This document shows, piece after piece, positions 1 to 10,671 of a stretch of DNA of 64,000 bases. Numbering within the stretch: the first letter of the stretch is position 1; each line of letters opens with the position of its first letter. Source of the DNA: Zantedeschia hybrid cultivar (lineage: Eukaryota; Streptophyta; Magnoliopsida; Alismatales; Araceae); assembly GCA_030544215.1 (NCBI GenBank), contig JARZZO010000014.1, positions 12,682,234-12,746,233 on the forward strand, in the 5' to 3' direction. The position numbers and the translations under genes are program-made. The notes below the pieces were generated by a model. That model was not told where the DNA came from and did no database searches. It saw only the letters and a list, made by a program, of their open reading frames with translations.

Positions 1-384
1 ATCTTCTTCATCTTCAATAATGGGGTCTTTTCCATGCACTAACTCATATACCCCATACCCATCATTAACTGACTCATCGTCCGTACAATCTTCTGGCATC
101 TGAATTGGATCTTCTAACAGCTGAGGGATTAAAGAGCAAGAAGAACACTTATCAGTTAAGTCCCGGAGGTATCTATCTGGAATTTGCCTACCCTTAGGCT
201 GCCTAGACTTCCTAACCTGACTAACCTGCCTAAAACTGGACTGTCTAACTTCACTAAACTGTCTATCATAACCTAATGAAGATGAGGCAGGATGAAAATC
301 CTGGGATACAAGTGGAAATACAGGGGAATCCTCCCGTGGGGAGGGACAGAGTAGATCTAAGAGAGAATCTTGACCGACGGACCC
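1..384 (-). pseudogene. Element A pol, N-terminal fragment (cut by window edge)
   Basis: In the minus-strand pol frame this stretch encodes the same leader as the pol of element B: a Ser/Gln-rich segment with the repeated RQVSQVRKSR pattern, then an acidic stretch (EDEED) before the RT domain. The RT itself lies outside the window. In B this region precedes the RT by about 240 residues and has no known enzymatic motif. It is out of frame with the end of gag-pro, as in B, so pol needs frameshifting or splicing to be made. Seen directly as near-identical sequence to 15480-15870. Confidence 0.85.
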
Positions 385-3151
385 TTCCAGAGCAGATCTG
401 TTGTATAACCAGCTTCATAGGGGTCATCTGGCTCCCCTTCATCAGTTTCTTCTGACAGCAGTATCCGCTTATCAAAGATGGCACCATGACCTTCAATCAG
501 CTCGTCGATCTGTGGCGGCCACTTGGGTTCTGTAGGATCTAGGAATAATCTGTTCAGTGCTATATAGAGGTCCCTTAGATCGAACCATCTGTACCATTCA
601 CATTCGGGGTCATGGAATTTCCTCCTTTTCATAGGCCGCAGAGCCTCCAAGGATTGGTACGTAAGTAGTTCAGAACAATGTCTGGCCAAGTCTCCCATAT
701 ATGTCATGGAGGTCAAAACATGAAGTAATGACCACCGTGTTATCGTGACTAAGTATGGGCCCTTTTACAAAATGTGTATACAGGGTCCATGTTAGGGGAT
801 CTCGGCCTTCTTTGGGTGGCGTAGACATTGTCTCCAGGATTTTTCGACCTTCTTCAATCTCTGCTTGCTGAACCAGATCTTGCTTCAGTCTTCTTGGCCT
901 ATAGCCCAGACCACTTCCAGGTGCTGTTTGGTGATCTTTGACAGGAGTGGTCCTGCCTTGCAATTGTGTGCCCAGACCTCTTCCAGGCTGATAGCCGTTC
1001 TTCATCATGATTCTCCATCCTGGGGTACTCATGCACTTCCCCCTTTTGAAAGCATTTAATTGGTAAGGAGAAATGGTGGCGGCTTTCAAAGGATCAGCCA
1101 CTGGACGGTAGACCTGTAATACCGACAGAAAAAGTTGTCGGCCAGGTAAAACAGCAGATTTAACATTCAATGTATGAGCAGCAGCAAGGATCGGCATGCT
1201 CGTCACTTTGATAATTCGTCTTTTGAAAGGGAATTTGAGGCATTGGTGATTCGTAGAAGGAATCGCCTCAAGAGTTTTAATGTAAGGACGTCCTAGAATG
1301 GCATTTATAGAAGGGTCAATTTCGAGAATGTGAAATTCAACCTCTGCATGACTTACGGGACTTAGCTCCACTTTTAAATAAACCATTCCCAGAGGGGAAC
1401 GGGTAGAGTTGTCATATGCTGTAACTGAAATGGGGCTAGGCAGCCACTTCTCCTTGGGCACACCGCACAGCTCTAGGGTCTTCGGGGGTAGAACATTGAT
1501 TGAAGCCCCCGTGTCAACCAGGCACGCATCCACGGCCTTCTTGCAGATATTGACCGTGATGCTTAGAGCCATGCTTCTGGCGGCTGGCGGTGCTAGTTCC
1601 GATGTGTGGAATGTGATAGAGGGCTGATCCCCCTGAGGAACTAGTAGTGCTGCAATTTTCTCTACCGGCACGTCTTCATTGACCATCACCTTATGTAGGT
1701 ATTCCATTAAGGCTTCTTGGTGAATCTTGGACCTTTTGATCAATTCAAGTACGGTGATCCGTGCCGGTGTTCTGTCCAGATGTTTCAACAAGTCATATTG
1801 AGTGCCTGGTACACTCTCTTCATTATGGGCTTCCTCAGTCGGCCGTGATGGGCCGTCTCTGACTGTGGACTGAGGGAAGATTTTGTTGAAAATCCTTCCA
1901 CTTCGGAGCGCATGTTCCTCAACCGTGGAGGATCCGGGTGACACCTTGAGTACCGCAGAGTCGGGTGGCGTAAGCGGTGCGGAGGGTTGATATGTAGGTG
2001 ATGGGGTAGGGTTAGGTGGTGGTGGCATGGTGCGGATTAAAGGCCTAGATGATTGGATGGTGGATGGGTAAGTGGTTGGTGAAGTGGGGAATGGGACGCG
2101 TAATAGCGGTCTGGATGGTAAGGGCGTATCTGGGTAAGTGGTGGTGGTAACGGGCGAAGTAGGGAATGGTACGCGGAGTAATGGCCTAGATGGTAAAAGG
2201 GGTGCGTAGTTGGTTTGTGGTGGATTATATGGTGGAGGCGTAGTGGTATGAGGCATGATGGGCTTAAGGAAAGCGGGTGGCGGTACTGGGTTATTGGGCG
2301 CGGGCGAGTGATATGTGGGTGTCAGTAGAGGGGTGATGGTAATGGGTTGTGGCTTAGGTATGGGGATGGTGCGGCGTGGTGGTTGTTCTGCGATACTCTG
2401 AACGTGACCCGTTGAGTAAAGAGAAGAAGAGTCTTCTATCCTCCACTGTTGCCCACGACTAGCCTCAGACCGGCTGTTTGTCAGAATGGGTGCAACTTGG
2501 TTTTGGTTCTGGTGCTCCGGGAGCGGGTTCTGCACTATGCCCATATTTGGTGGCGGTGCTGCCTGTGCTGGTGGTCTTACTTGATGCTGCTGCTGCTGCG
2601 GCGGCGGTCTTCTCGCCTTCAGGGCTAATATATATTTTTTCATCTCCTCCCAGTCTATGCCGCCCTGCTCGTTGAGATCATGAATATAATCTCTGAACTG
2701 GAAGCAGGTGTCAATGGTATGCCCAGGTTGCCTATGGAAATAGCAATACCTGGACGTGTCGGCATTTTGAGGCCAGACGACCTTTTCCCTTGGCAAGACT
2801 AAGGCATTAGCTGCCATTAGAGCACTGAAGATATCGGCCAAGGATTCTGAGAGGGCAGGGTATTCCGTCCTTTTCGGGCCTGGAGGTCTTCTCGGCTGGT
2901 TATAATCACCGGGAGGAGGGACATTATGGTACGCCGGCGGTGGGCGCGGCTGATACTGTTGTTGTTGGGGATATTGCTGGTGCTGGGGCTGCCGGTACTG
3001 CAATTGCCTTTGTGGCGGCTGCTGTGGCTGATGCTGGTTCTGGTTCTGATTCGGCTGCTGGGGCCGTTGATACTGTTGCTGATAATGGGGGTTCTGCTGC
3101 TGCCTGTACCCTTGCTAGTTCGGCTGCTGTGGCCTCTGGTACTGCTACTGG
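357..3151 (-). pseudogene. Element A gag-pro, 3' half (nucleocapsid, protease, G-patch), broken
   Basis: Continuation of the gag begun at 24320. Reading downwards it has a Gln/Pro-rich tract, a zinc knuckle of the C-x2-H-x4-H-x4-C type (CYFHRQPGH...C, near 2745), a Pro-rich linker with repeats of the RPLLRVPFPTSP kind, an aspartic protease with the motif VDTGAS (near 1510-1530), and a glycine-rich G-patch-like segment (GYQPGRGLGTQLQGR, near 940-990). Compared with B there are TAG stops close to the B insertion point (near 3110 and at the junction), a one-base deletion near 690 that shifts frame, and a 384-bp segment missing near 384. The gene cannot give a full product as read. Protease and G-patch are known parts of plant Tat-type gag-pro. 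Confidence 0.88.
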
Positions 3152-4484
3152 TGTAGGTGCTTAGAATGACTGTGTGATTAACATGAAATATCTATGTTGT
3201 TTAGTGTAAACTAACCTATTAAAAACAGTAACTAAAGTGCAGTGATCGCCAGAAACTTTTAACTTAAAAAGTTTCAAAAGAGATATGATCGCCTACCTTT
3301 TAAACGCGGAAGATTGAGTCCTTGGTTCCCCTTCCTCAGCCGGCTGAAGAAAGAGAGCCCTTTCTTTGCTTCTTTGTTCTTGCTGTGGAATTTGAGGTTG
3401 AGGATCGTCCAGAAGTCTTTCTGGCTTTGAGCTTGATTTCCCCTTTTTGAATCTCTCGTTGTTGTTGAGTGCAGCAGAGACAGAAACAAAAAAAAAACGA
3501 AGAAACAATGATGAGAATTTAAGTAGAAGCAGTATCTGAACTAATCATGATGTTAAGCATATTTAAAACAGCAAACTCACTTGTTTAATGGCTTTGAAAC
3601 CCCTTAGATCAAGTAGGTTTTTGAAAGATTATGCTGTGGTGTGTGTTTGCATGAAGTGAATATGAAGAATGAAACTAATGAAGATGAAAAATGCAAATGC
3701 AGTAATGAAAAACTTATGTCCAGTCGGTTGAAGCTTTGAAAGGATGAAGATCTTGAAAGGACGCCGACTTCTGGAAATGGCAGCGCTCCGGCGTTACGAC
3801 GTTGCTTCAATCTTCAACTCGCTATAACGCTATGGCTCAACTCAACTCAATTCTCTTTTTTTTTTTTTTTTTTAACTCTTCAACATGCAGGGTATTTATA
3901 GGCATTTCTTGCGTTCGCGATTAACATTGAAAAATCCCGAATTTATCCATCTTAACCGACAGATAAATACTGATTAATTCATCTTTATCTGTAATTATCT
4001 AAAACGCGTCCACCTTGGCTGACGCCTTTCAGATTAATTAAGATAATGATAAATATCCGGGAAAACTTATCTTTATCTTTATTAGGTAAAACGCGTCCAT
4101 CTATGTAGACGTCTTTTAGACTAATTAAGATAAGGATAAACATCCGGAAGAGAAGTAGAAATAGCCTAGGAAACCTAAAACGCGTCGACATGTCAAGACG
4201 CCTTTTAGTTAATTAATTAATTAATTAAAATTCAAATTTAAACGTTAAAATAAGAATAAAGTCTAAATGGCGTCCACTTGGGTAGACGTCTTTTAGATTT
4301 CTTCATATTTTAACTCAAATTTGAGCTAAAATCAATTCAATTGATTAACCTAAACACATCTGTTAAACCCGACACTTAAAAAGATTAATAAAAATTAATT
4401 AATGATTAATTATCAGACCATTCTGAGGCATTATTGTATGATATGAAATTTACTCAAAATGACGTCAAAATTAGCGTGTCTACA
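3152..4484 (-). repeat. Element B 3' LTR
   Basis: This 1333-bp copy matches 21535-22864 with about 10 single-base differences and a poly-T length change. Ends are TGTAG and CTACA. On the minus strand a TATA box (TATAAATA, plus positions 3893-3900) sits mid-LTR, the expected place for the U3/R promoter. Towards the high-coordinate end are four copies of an imperfect palindrome with core ACGCGTC...GACG (4001, 4088, 4177, 4265), described under findings. Confidence 0.95.
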
Positions 4485-5678
4485 GCTGCCTCACCTTGGC
4501 ATCGTCTTTGCAAGGGAGTGAAATGGAATGGAATGTACTGAAAAGGTGATGCCAAGGTGTGATGAGATACGCTCTTAACATCACATGATTGGAGTTTTTC
4601 TCAAAATTATCAACGAAGATAGCTTAAAGAGATCAATGGAATTAATCCTGTCTGGATGAAGTAGACAAGGAAATAAAATAAGGTCGGTCAACCTCCTCGG
4701 AGTGGGAAGTACCCGAGGTCGTAGACACTGTAGGTTTCATCATGGGGAGCGTTTGCCAGCCAATGTGGACGTGCTACAGCCATGATGGATCTTAAAAGGA
4801 AACAAGAAATATTGGATAAAGAATCCAATCAAGGATAGAATTCCAATGATATCTTTAAACGAACCTCAAAGATAATCAAGGTACTCAATTCAGAATGGAA
4901 TATTTCATATCATGTTGAATTATTTGATTAATGGTCTGAAATTTAATCAATAATTAATTCTTATCACAATGATTTCAAAGTCCTATATGATGCATGCTAG
5001 GCTAAAAGAAAAATATAAAGTCAAATAAAATATAAATTAATCAAGGATAATATTGTTAAATTGTTATTAATGAGTCAAGATACCAATTCTTGTAATTCAG
5101 TGCTAAGCTGAAGTTCGTTTATCCACGCACCGTTTTACAAAAACGGAACCATCGTCCCCACTAATTAACAATCCAACGGCCTATCCGTGCGATTAAGAAT
5201 CCTCTGGAATTATCACTGTTTTTGTTGAAGGGAAACTCAAATTCCAGTTTCATCAAAACCACAAGGTCCTTGATATGATCTAATAAATATTTAACATATA
5301 GTAATGCAAATGATTTACATGAAATAATACAAGGATAGAAATAACCGTCTTTTTAGTCACGGTTGGGACTTGAATTCCACAATGGGATTTTCTTGACATT
5401 TCCAGCTTTACTCAGGCTTTCTTGAATTTTCTGTAATCAAAATTATTAGTTCCAAACAAATATTCAATTAAAATCACAAGATTTCGGGAAAATAGCAGAT
5501 TTTGCTAAAACGCGTCGTGTCGCGCAGACGCCATTTAACCTTGAAACGCGTCAGGTATTGTAGACGCCTTTTACTCACAGAAACAGATTTCTGGTTGTTC
5601 CCTACCCGAACTCCAACTCTATCAATGCACATCCCTTTTCCAATCCGGAAAAAGTCTACTTAGGATCGCAATTCCTCC
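4485..5678. other. Non-coding spacer of element B between 3' LTR and antisense gene 1
   Basis: No gene seen. Directly against the LTR the minus strand reads a purine-rich AAGGTGAGGCAGC (plus 4485-4497), a fair polypurine-tract candidate for plus-strand priming. The rest is AT-rich. Two copies of the ACGCGTC palindrome lie at 5507 and 5544, just upstream of the antisense promoter. Confidence 0.6.
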
Positions 5679-5686
5679 TATATAAA
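5679..5686 (+). promoter_or_regulatory. TATA box for antisense gene 1 of element B
   Basis: TATATAAA in the context CTCCTATATAAACACC. A start site about 30 bp downstream (near 5715) would leave a 5' UTR of about 110 nt rich in CTT/TTC, ending at the ATG at 5822. Position and context fit a plant RNA polymerase II core promoter independent of the LTRs. Inferred from sequence only. Confidence 0.6.
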
Positions 5687-5821
5687 CACCCTAAGGTTAC
5701 TCCCAAGTAATCCTATCATAATCCAAAGATCCAAAGGAGAGTTTTCTTCCAAATTTTCAAGGTTTCTTCAAGGTTTTCAAGCTTCCTAAGCTTCAAGAAA
5801 GAAGAACTCCGAAAAAGAGAG

Positions 5822-7167
5822 ATGGATTCCTCAAACAAGAAGATGAAGATGTCTCTAGAGAAGTTTGCAGACATAGAGAATCATCTCAATGGAAGAAATC
5901 CCAATCTTCAAGTAAGTTCAATCAACTTTCTTTTCATGTTCTTCATGTCTTTTCCATCATGCTCTTCATCATGCTCTTCATCATGCTTCCTTTTTTATCT
6001 TTCTTTCAGAATTACCCCATGTTTCCTGGCCCAAGAAAGTTCACGTCTCTCCCTTGGATTCGTAAACTTGCAAAAAGTGTCAAGCTTTCTATGCAAGTGT
6101 TCATATCCAAGTGGGATCTTCAAGGACTTGTAGTGCTTGCTAAGAATTACAAGAGTGCGAACATAGACTGGGCGGCTATGGGCGCCTTGATCGAGTGGTG
6201 GCATCCTCAAACTCATACGTTCTTCTTCCAAGATTTCGAGTGCACAATCCTTCTAGAAGAGGCGGAACTTCTATTAGGTCTCCCGAAGACCAGAGATAAC
6301 AGAGACAAGATAGCTTTGACAAAAGAGAGAATCACCGGTCAACAGCTATTGACATCGATCATGAAGGATCCTTTAGAAGCTAAAGGATGCCTCACTAAGA
6401 AGGGGATCAATCTCGCAAAACTAGCCGAGTGGACTCTTTATGAAATTGAAGATTTAAGGGAGGATGAGGCGGAGGATGTAACAAAAGCTCTCGTTACATG
6501 CCTTGCCGGTGCCTTATTCTTTCCTGCACAGGATAACATCTTGGAAGACGATCAAATTAGTGCTATTTGCGCAATTTTCGAAGGTAAATCCATTAGCACT
6601 GCTCTCTTAACATATCTCTACAGTGGACTTTCTGCAGCTTCTGTGGGTCGTCCTCCATATGGATGCATGCTACTCTTTGCCTTGTGGGTTAAACTTCACT
6701 TCAAATTCGAGCATAGCAAGAAAAGGCCTCTGAATCCATCTCAGATCTTCTTGAATAGTCCAATTCATTGCATTGCTAATATTGTAAAGTTCAATGAGTA
6801 CATGGTCAACAAGGTTCCAAAACTCATGACCCGAGCCGATTGGAGAGAGTATTTGAAACTCATGACATCCGACATATTCGACTCGTCTCCGCTTGCTCTC
6901 GTTGGAAAACCAGTTTGGGTGCGCCGTACAGCAGGAGCAGATCTCAAGTTAATTGGAGCCACTGAGTTTGTGTTGTACAATCCACACCGGTGCCTTACTC
7001 AACTTAGCTTGGCTCGTCGTGAGTTCCCTGAATTCTCTCCTACACTTCCAATCAAGAAGCGTGACCTGGAGTCCGATGAAGATTATGAAGCCATACAAAT
7101 CATCATTACTCTATGGAATCTTGGCTTTAGTTATCGTGTAAGATCCTCTAAAGACAGAGATAAATGA
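5822..7167 (+). CDS. Antisense gene 1 of element B: DUF7745-like plant mobile protein, two exons
   Basis: Exon 1 is 5822-5911 (30 codons, ATG, Lys-rich), the intron is 5912-6009 (GTAAGT...TTTCTTTCAG, 98 bp) and exon 2 is 6010-7167 ending in TGA. The spliced product is about 415 residues in one frame with no stop. Around residues 80-125 is a segment of the form W..MGALIEWWHPQTHTF.F...EC.I.LEEAELLLGLP, the signature I associate with DUF7745 / plant mobile-type domains found in plant transposons and in antisense frames of Tat elements. Function is unknown; it is not a reverse transcriptase or integrase. The gene has its own TATA box and AATAAA signals after the stop (near 7245 and 7263). The open spliced frame in an otherwise damaged element suggests recent constraint or recent insertion. 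Confidence 0.75.
5912..6009 (+). other. Intron of antisense gene 1
   Basis: Donor CAA|GTAAGT at 5912 and acceptor TTTCTTTCAG at 6009, with repeated TCATGCTCTTCATCATGC runs before a pyrimidine tract. Removing it joins exon 1 to the long downstream frame in phase 0. The unspliced frame would start at an internal, poorly placed codon, so splicing is the better model. Confidence 0.7.
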
Positions 7168-7851
7168 TTGAAATTTCCTTATCTTAAAGGTCTTCATGAT
7201 ATTCTCCCTTGAATGTCCTTTGTCTCTTTTTGATTTTGATGTAATAAAGATTGATTCAATTGAATAAAGAACGATTTTTCATGTCTTAGAATCTTTCCCC
7301 AACTTTCTGTGATGTGCACACGATTTTTCCTTAAGTAAAAACCTGATTTTTCCTGAAAATTCAACAATTCGGGTTCTGTAAAATGTAAAATGCGTCTACT
7401 CAGAAAGACGCCTTTCAAACTATATTCTTTTCCAGAAATTCAATTTAATCCTCAAAAACCCGATTTAAGCTTAAAAACGCGTCTACCTGTATAGATGCCT
7501 TTCAACTCTCTCTCCTACTTTTCCCAGGATTCTGCCATTAATTCCATGATTAATTCCCTAAAACGCGTCCAGTTAACAAAACGCCGTTCATGATTTTCCT
7601 GTGTACGGCTCTGAACAGAACCTGAAACGCGTCGACCCATGTGGACGTGTTTCAACCAATTCAAACAGCTGTCCTTTACCGCCTCAACTTATGCGCCTTA
7701 AAACGCGTCTTCCTGAGTCGACGCCTTTCACCCTTTTCGTTACAGACCCGCGAAGGCCCTCCTTTCTTCCTCACTTTCTCAAAAATCTCTTCTCTCCACC
7801 CGAGTTCCGGCGATTCCGGTAATCTCTCTCAAAAACTCCTTCTCTAGAGCC
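7168..7851. other. Spacer between the two antisense genes of element B, rich in ACGCGTC palindromes
   Basis: This holds the 3' end of antisense gene 1 (AATAAA near 7245 and 7263) and then five copies of the imperfect palindrome (starting near 7387, 7474, 7561, 7625 and 7700). The last 100 bp are a CT-rich probable 5' UTR of antisense gene 2. I found no clear TATA box for gene 2. Confidence 0.6.
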
Positions 7852-10671
7852 ATGGAACACGGCGAGGGTTCAAGGAAGAAGAAGACCTTGGCCAAGAGGA
7901 GGCGAAGGCAAGAAGAAGAGGTTCCCGAGGAGGTGCCGGCGGCGTTAGCCGAGGCGGCGGCCTTCTTGGAGGAGGAGCTCCCTCCACCGGCGCCCATGGC
8001 GGTGGAAGAGGAAGAGGAGGGCGACCTCCACACGGTGAGTCTCCTATGGAATGAATGGGCAAGGAAAAGAGGGGAAGAAAGGGGTTCTTTTAAGAACCCG
8101 AAATCTGGACTTGAAAGGCGTCCAGACCAGGTGACGCCTTTCAAAAGGCGTCGCCCTTGGTCGACGTCTTTTAAGTCAAATTTCGAATTTTTAAATTATT
8201 AGAAAATAGGTTTGAATTGCGTCAAGGTATGTGGACGTGTTTCAAAACACGTCTGTGTATGCTGACGCCTTTCAAAACAGAGTGAATTTTCCTGTTTTTA
8301 TTAATTACTGACCCCATTTTTTTTTGTTATTTTTATTTGCAGGGAGTGATGAGGGCTAGGATCTCTTGGGACCTAGTTATAGGGGCTTATAGAGGGCTCC
8401 CGGATTTCCAGAAGGTGCGCCTGCGCCGGATGGGGTTCGGTGAGATACTAGACATCGAGCCATTTTGGCTCGATCTAGTCTTGTTGCAGGCGCTCAGAGA
8501 GCGTTGGCATGCGGAAAGCCGGGCTTTCCTAATGCCGTGGGGACATATGGTCCCCACCCTAGAGGACGTGGCCAGGATCACTGGCCTCCGGGTAGAGGGC
8601 CGACCGGTGAGTGGGGTGACTTACCCCGACTATCGAGGATTGGCAGAAGCCTTGTTAGGGATAGAGGTATCTAGCATGGGCAGGGAGTCTAGGATGGTCC
8701 CCAGGGTAGAAGTAGAGGCTGCCCTAGGTCTAGACGAGCCCCGACGTCGGTCTGACGAGACCCGGGAGGAGTTTAGGGACAGGCTAGCAGAGTCGTCCTC
8801 TGCCATCTACTGTAGGGACCCTAGCCAGGTAGAGGAGGTAGACCGACAGCTCAGGGTCTTTCTTGTCTTTTTTTCGGTCGGTTGCTCTTCGGTACGAAGG
8901 GCGACCATATCCACTGTAGATTTTTGTATTTGTTAGATGATCTAGATAGCTTAGGGGAATACGCTTGGGGTGCGGCCCTCCTGGCCCACCTGTTTGCAGA
9001 TCTATCCGCGGTCACTCCGGACCGCGAGACTACTGTCAGCGGCTTCTCGCCGTTCCTCCAGGTATTAAATGTTTTATTATTTATTCATGATATGCAATAT
9101 GATATGATGCTTTTTCTAACTTATATGTTTATGCATGCAGGTGTGGAGCTACCATTATTTCCCGCTCGGCAGAGCGAGGATTGTTCATCCAGATGCCGTC
9201 CCCTTGGCCTGCCGTTGGCAGCCAATTGTGGACACAGCTCCGCAGCACCATCAGCTGACGGCCCTCCGCCGTCAGTTTCTAGATTATCCAGAGCTCTTGG
9301 TAAGTTTTTAATTTATTCAATTTTGTTCAATGCAATCTTTTATTGTTTAAATGCAAATTATTTATATGAATGCATCTAATCTATATGCAGGTGATCTGGC
9401 GCCCGTACCTTGGTATGGGCGAGGAAGGTCAGCCATGGGTGACGGCTGGCAGGAGGCGATTTGGGAGGCAGATGTGGCTACATTGCCTCAACGAAATTGA
9501 GCCCCTCCGCCTCCGGCTTGTGATGAGGACCCTGGGCCTCCACCAGGAATGGATCGACGAGGAGGTCCCGGAGGACGTCGGGAGGAGCATGAGGGGCAAG
9601 CAAGCCCTCACAGATTGGCGTGCGAAATTCCCCGAGCAGTACGAGGATTGGCACCGCCGCGGCGTACGGGTGGAGTCCCGTGCGGAGAGTAGCGAGGGCT
9701 ACCTCCAGCATTACCGGGCCCATTACGCCGATCAACTTCGGCTCCTCCGACCACTCGATGTAAGTATGCATTCATGCGCCTTTAATTTTATTATTATCTT
9801 GATTTATGTTTGGTGAATGAATGTATGAATGCGTGACTTGCAGGATGCACGTGATGCGGTCATCATCGACCTCCGGGCCCGACTACATGATGCTGAGGCC
9901 CAGCTCGAACAGGTCCAGAAAGAGCTCTTCGATCTGGTATGTATGAATATGAATGCATGTTTTAATTAATTGTTTGTTTTGGCGATTAACCACTGACAGT
10001 GTTCTTTTGGTGCAGCGAGCCGTCTACACCCAGGCGGCTCCTCCTTCCTTCGGGGCTTCATCATCCACTTCTTCATCCTATGATGCGGCTCTGGCTGACC
10101 TCCAGAGTCAGCTCGCTTCCGCCATCCACCGGGCTTCTCTTGCAGAAGAAGACCGTGCTGCTCGGGTAAGACTTTCTTTTCCAAATTTGATTCTCATTGC
10201 TTAATTGCCTTGGACTAATAAAATCTTCTTCTGCAGGTTGCTGAGCTTCAGGAGGCCCTTCGACAGAGGGATGCGGAGCTAGCAGAAGCACGGACTTCGG
10301 CTGCTCACATTGCCGAGTTGGAGGCTCAGGTGGCGCGCCTCTCCACTGGAGATCTGGCACGACTCCAGGTTCGCTTGGAGATCCTGACGGAGGAGAGGGA
10401 CCGCGACCGTCTTCGGATGGAGAGCCTCCAGGGCCGTCTTTCGGTCGCGGAGCATGAGCGCAAGATGGTGGAGGAGAGATACCAGCGAGCCCGCCAGCGG
10501 GCTATTGATCGAGGTCAGGCGAGTGCCTTTATCGCCAGCATAACCATATCATCTGGCCAGGCAGGGCCAAGTGTGATGGGACCGCCTCCACCTCCTAGAG
10601 CTCCACCGCCAGATGCCCAGGATGAGGCCCAGAGTCAGATGGATGAGGGGGCAGGAGAGAGCCAGCCTTGA
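7852..10671 (+). pseudogene. Antisense gene 2 of element B: plant mobile domain (PMD) protein with coiled coil, seven exons, one frameshift
   Basis: Exons by GT-AG rules are 7852-8034, 8343-9061, 9141-9299, 9391-9759, 9844-9936, 10016-10165 and 10237-10671, all in phase 0, giving about 700 residues. Exon 1 encodes a basic then acidic/Ala-rich tail. Exon 2 carries a clear plant mobile domain (PF10536-like): LVLLQALRERWHAESRAF, WGHMVPTLEDVARITGLRV and a YLLDDLDSLGEYAWGAALL block. Exon 3 begins VWSYHYFP, also typical. Exons 5-7 form a heptad-rich coiled coil ending in a Pro-rich, acidic tail. Exon 2 is 719 bp, one short of a multiple of three. The frame slips in the T run at 8868-8874, which is where the domain continues in another frame. 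PMD proteins relate to MAIN/MAIL1 and MULE-borne genes; the role inside a retrotransposon is unknown. Confidence 0.78.
8035..8342 (+). other. Intron 1 of antisense gene 2, packed with four ACGCGTC palindromes
   Basis: Donor ACG|GTGAGT and acceptor TTTATTTGCAG. It contains palindrome copies near 8113, 8143, 8214 and 8245, set end to end in two pairs. The other five introns (9062-9140, 9300-9390, 9760-9843, 9937-10015, 10166-10236) are 71-91 bp, AT-rich and free of the motif. Confidence 0.7.

Larger units (their letters stand above)
1..3151 (-). mobile_element. Element A (Ty3/gypsy, Tat-type), distal part: start of pol and 3' half of gag-pro
   Basis: This is the downstream piece of a minus-strand gypsy element whose 5' LTR and first half of gag lie at 22865-26699. 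The two pieces were one until element B inserted between them: the sequence ending at 3151 and that starting at 22865 share the 5-bp duplication ACTGG and rejoin in the gag reading frame. The piece runs off the window inside pol, so the 3' LTR of A is not visible. Sequence is close to B throughout, so A and B are the same family. Reading is broken by stops and a frameshift, as described in the parts below. Confidence 0.93.

Noticed and set aside
2926..3164. Plus-strand hydrophobic frames (Leu/Val-rich) suggesting membrane proteins
   Set aside because: They are antisense readings of the CAG-rich Gln tract of gag. The same occurs at 18256-19122.
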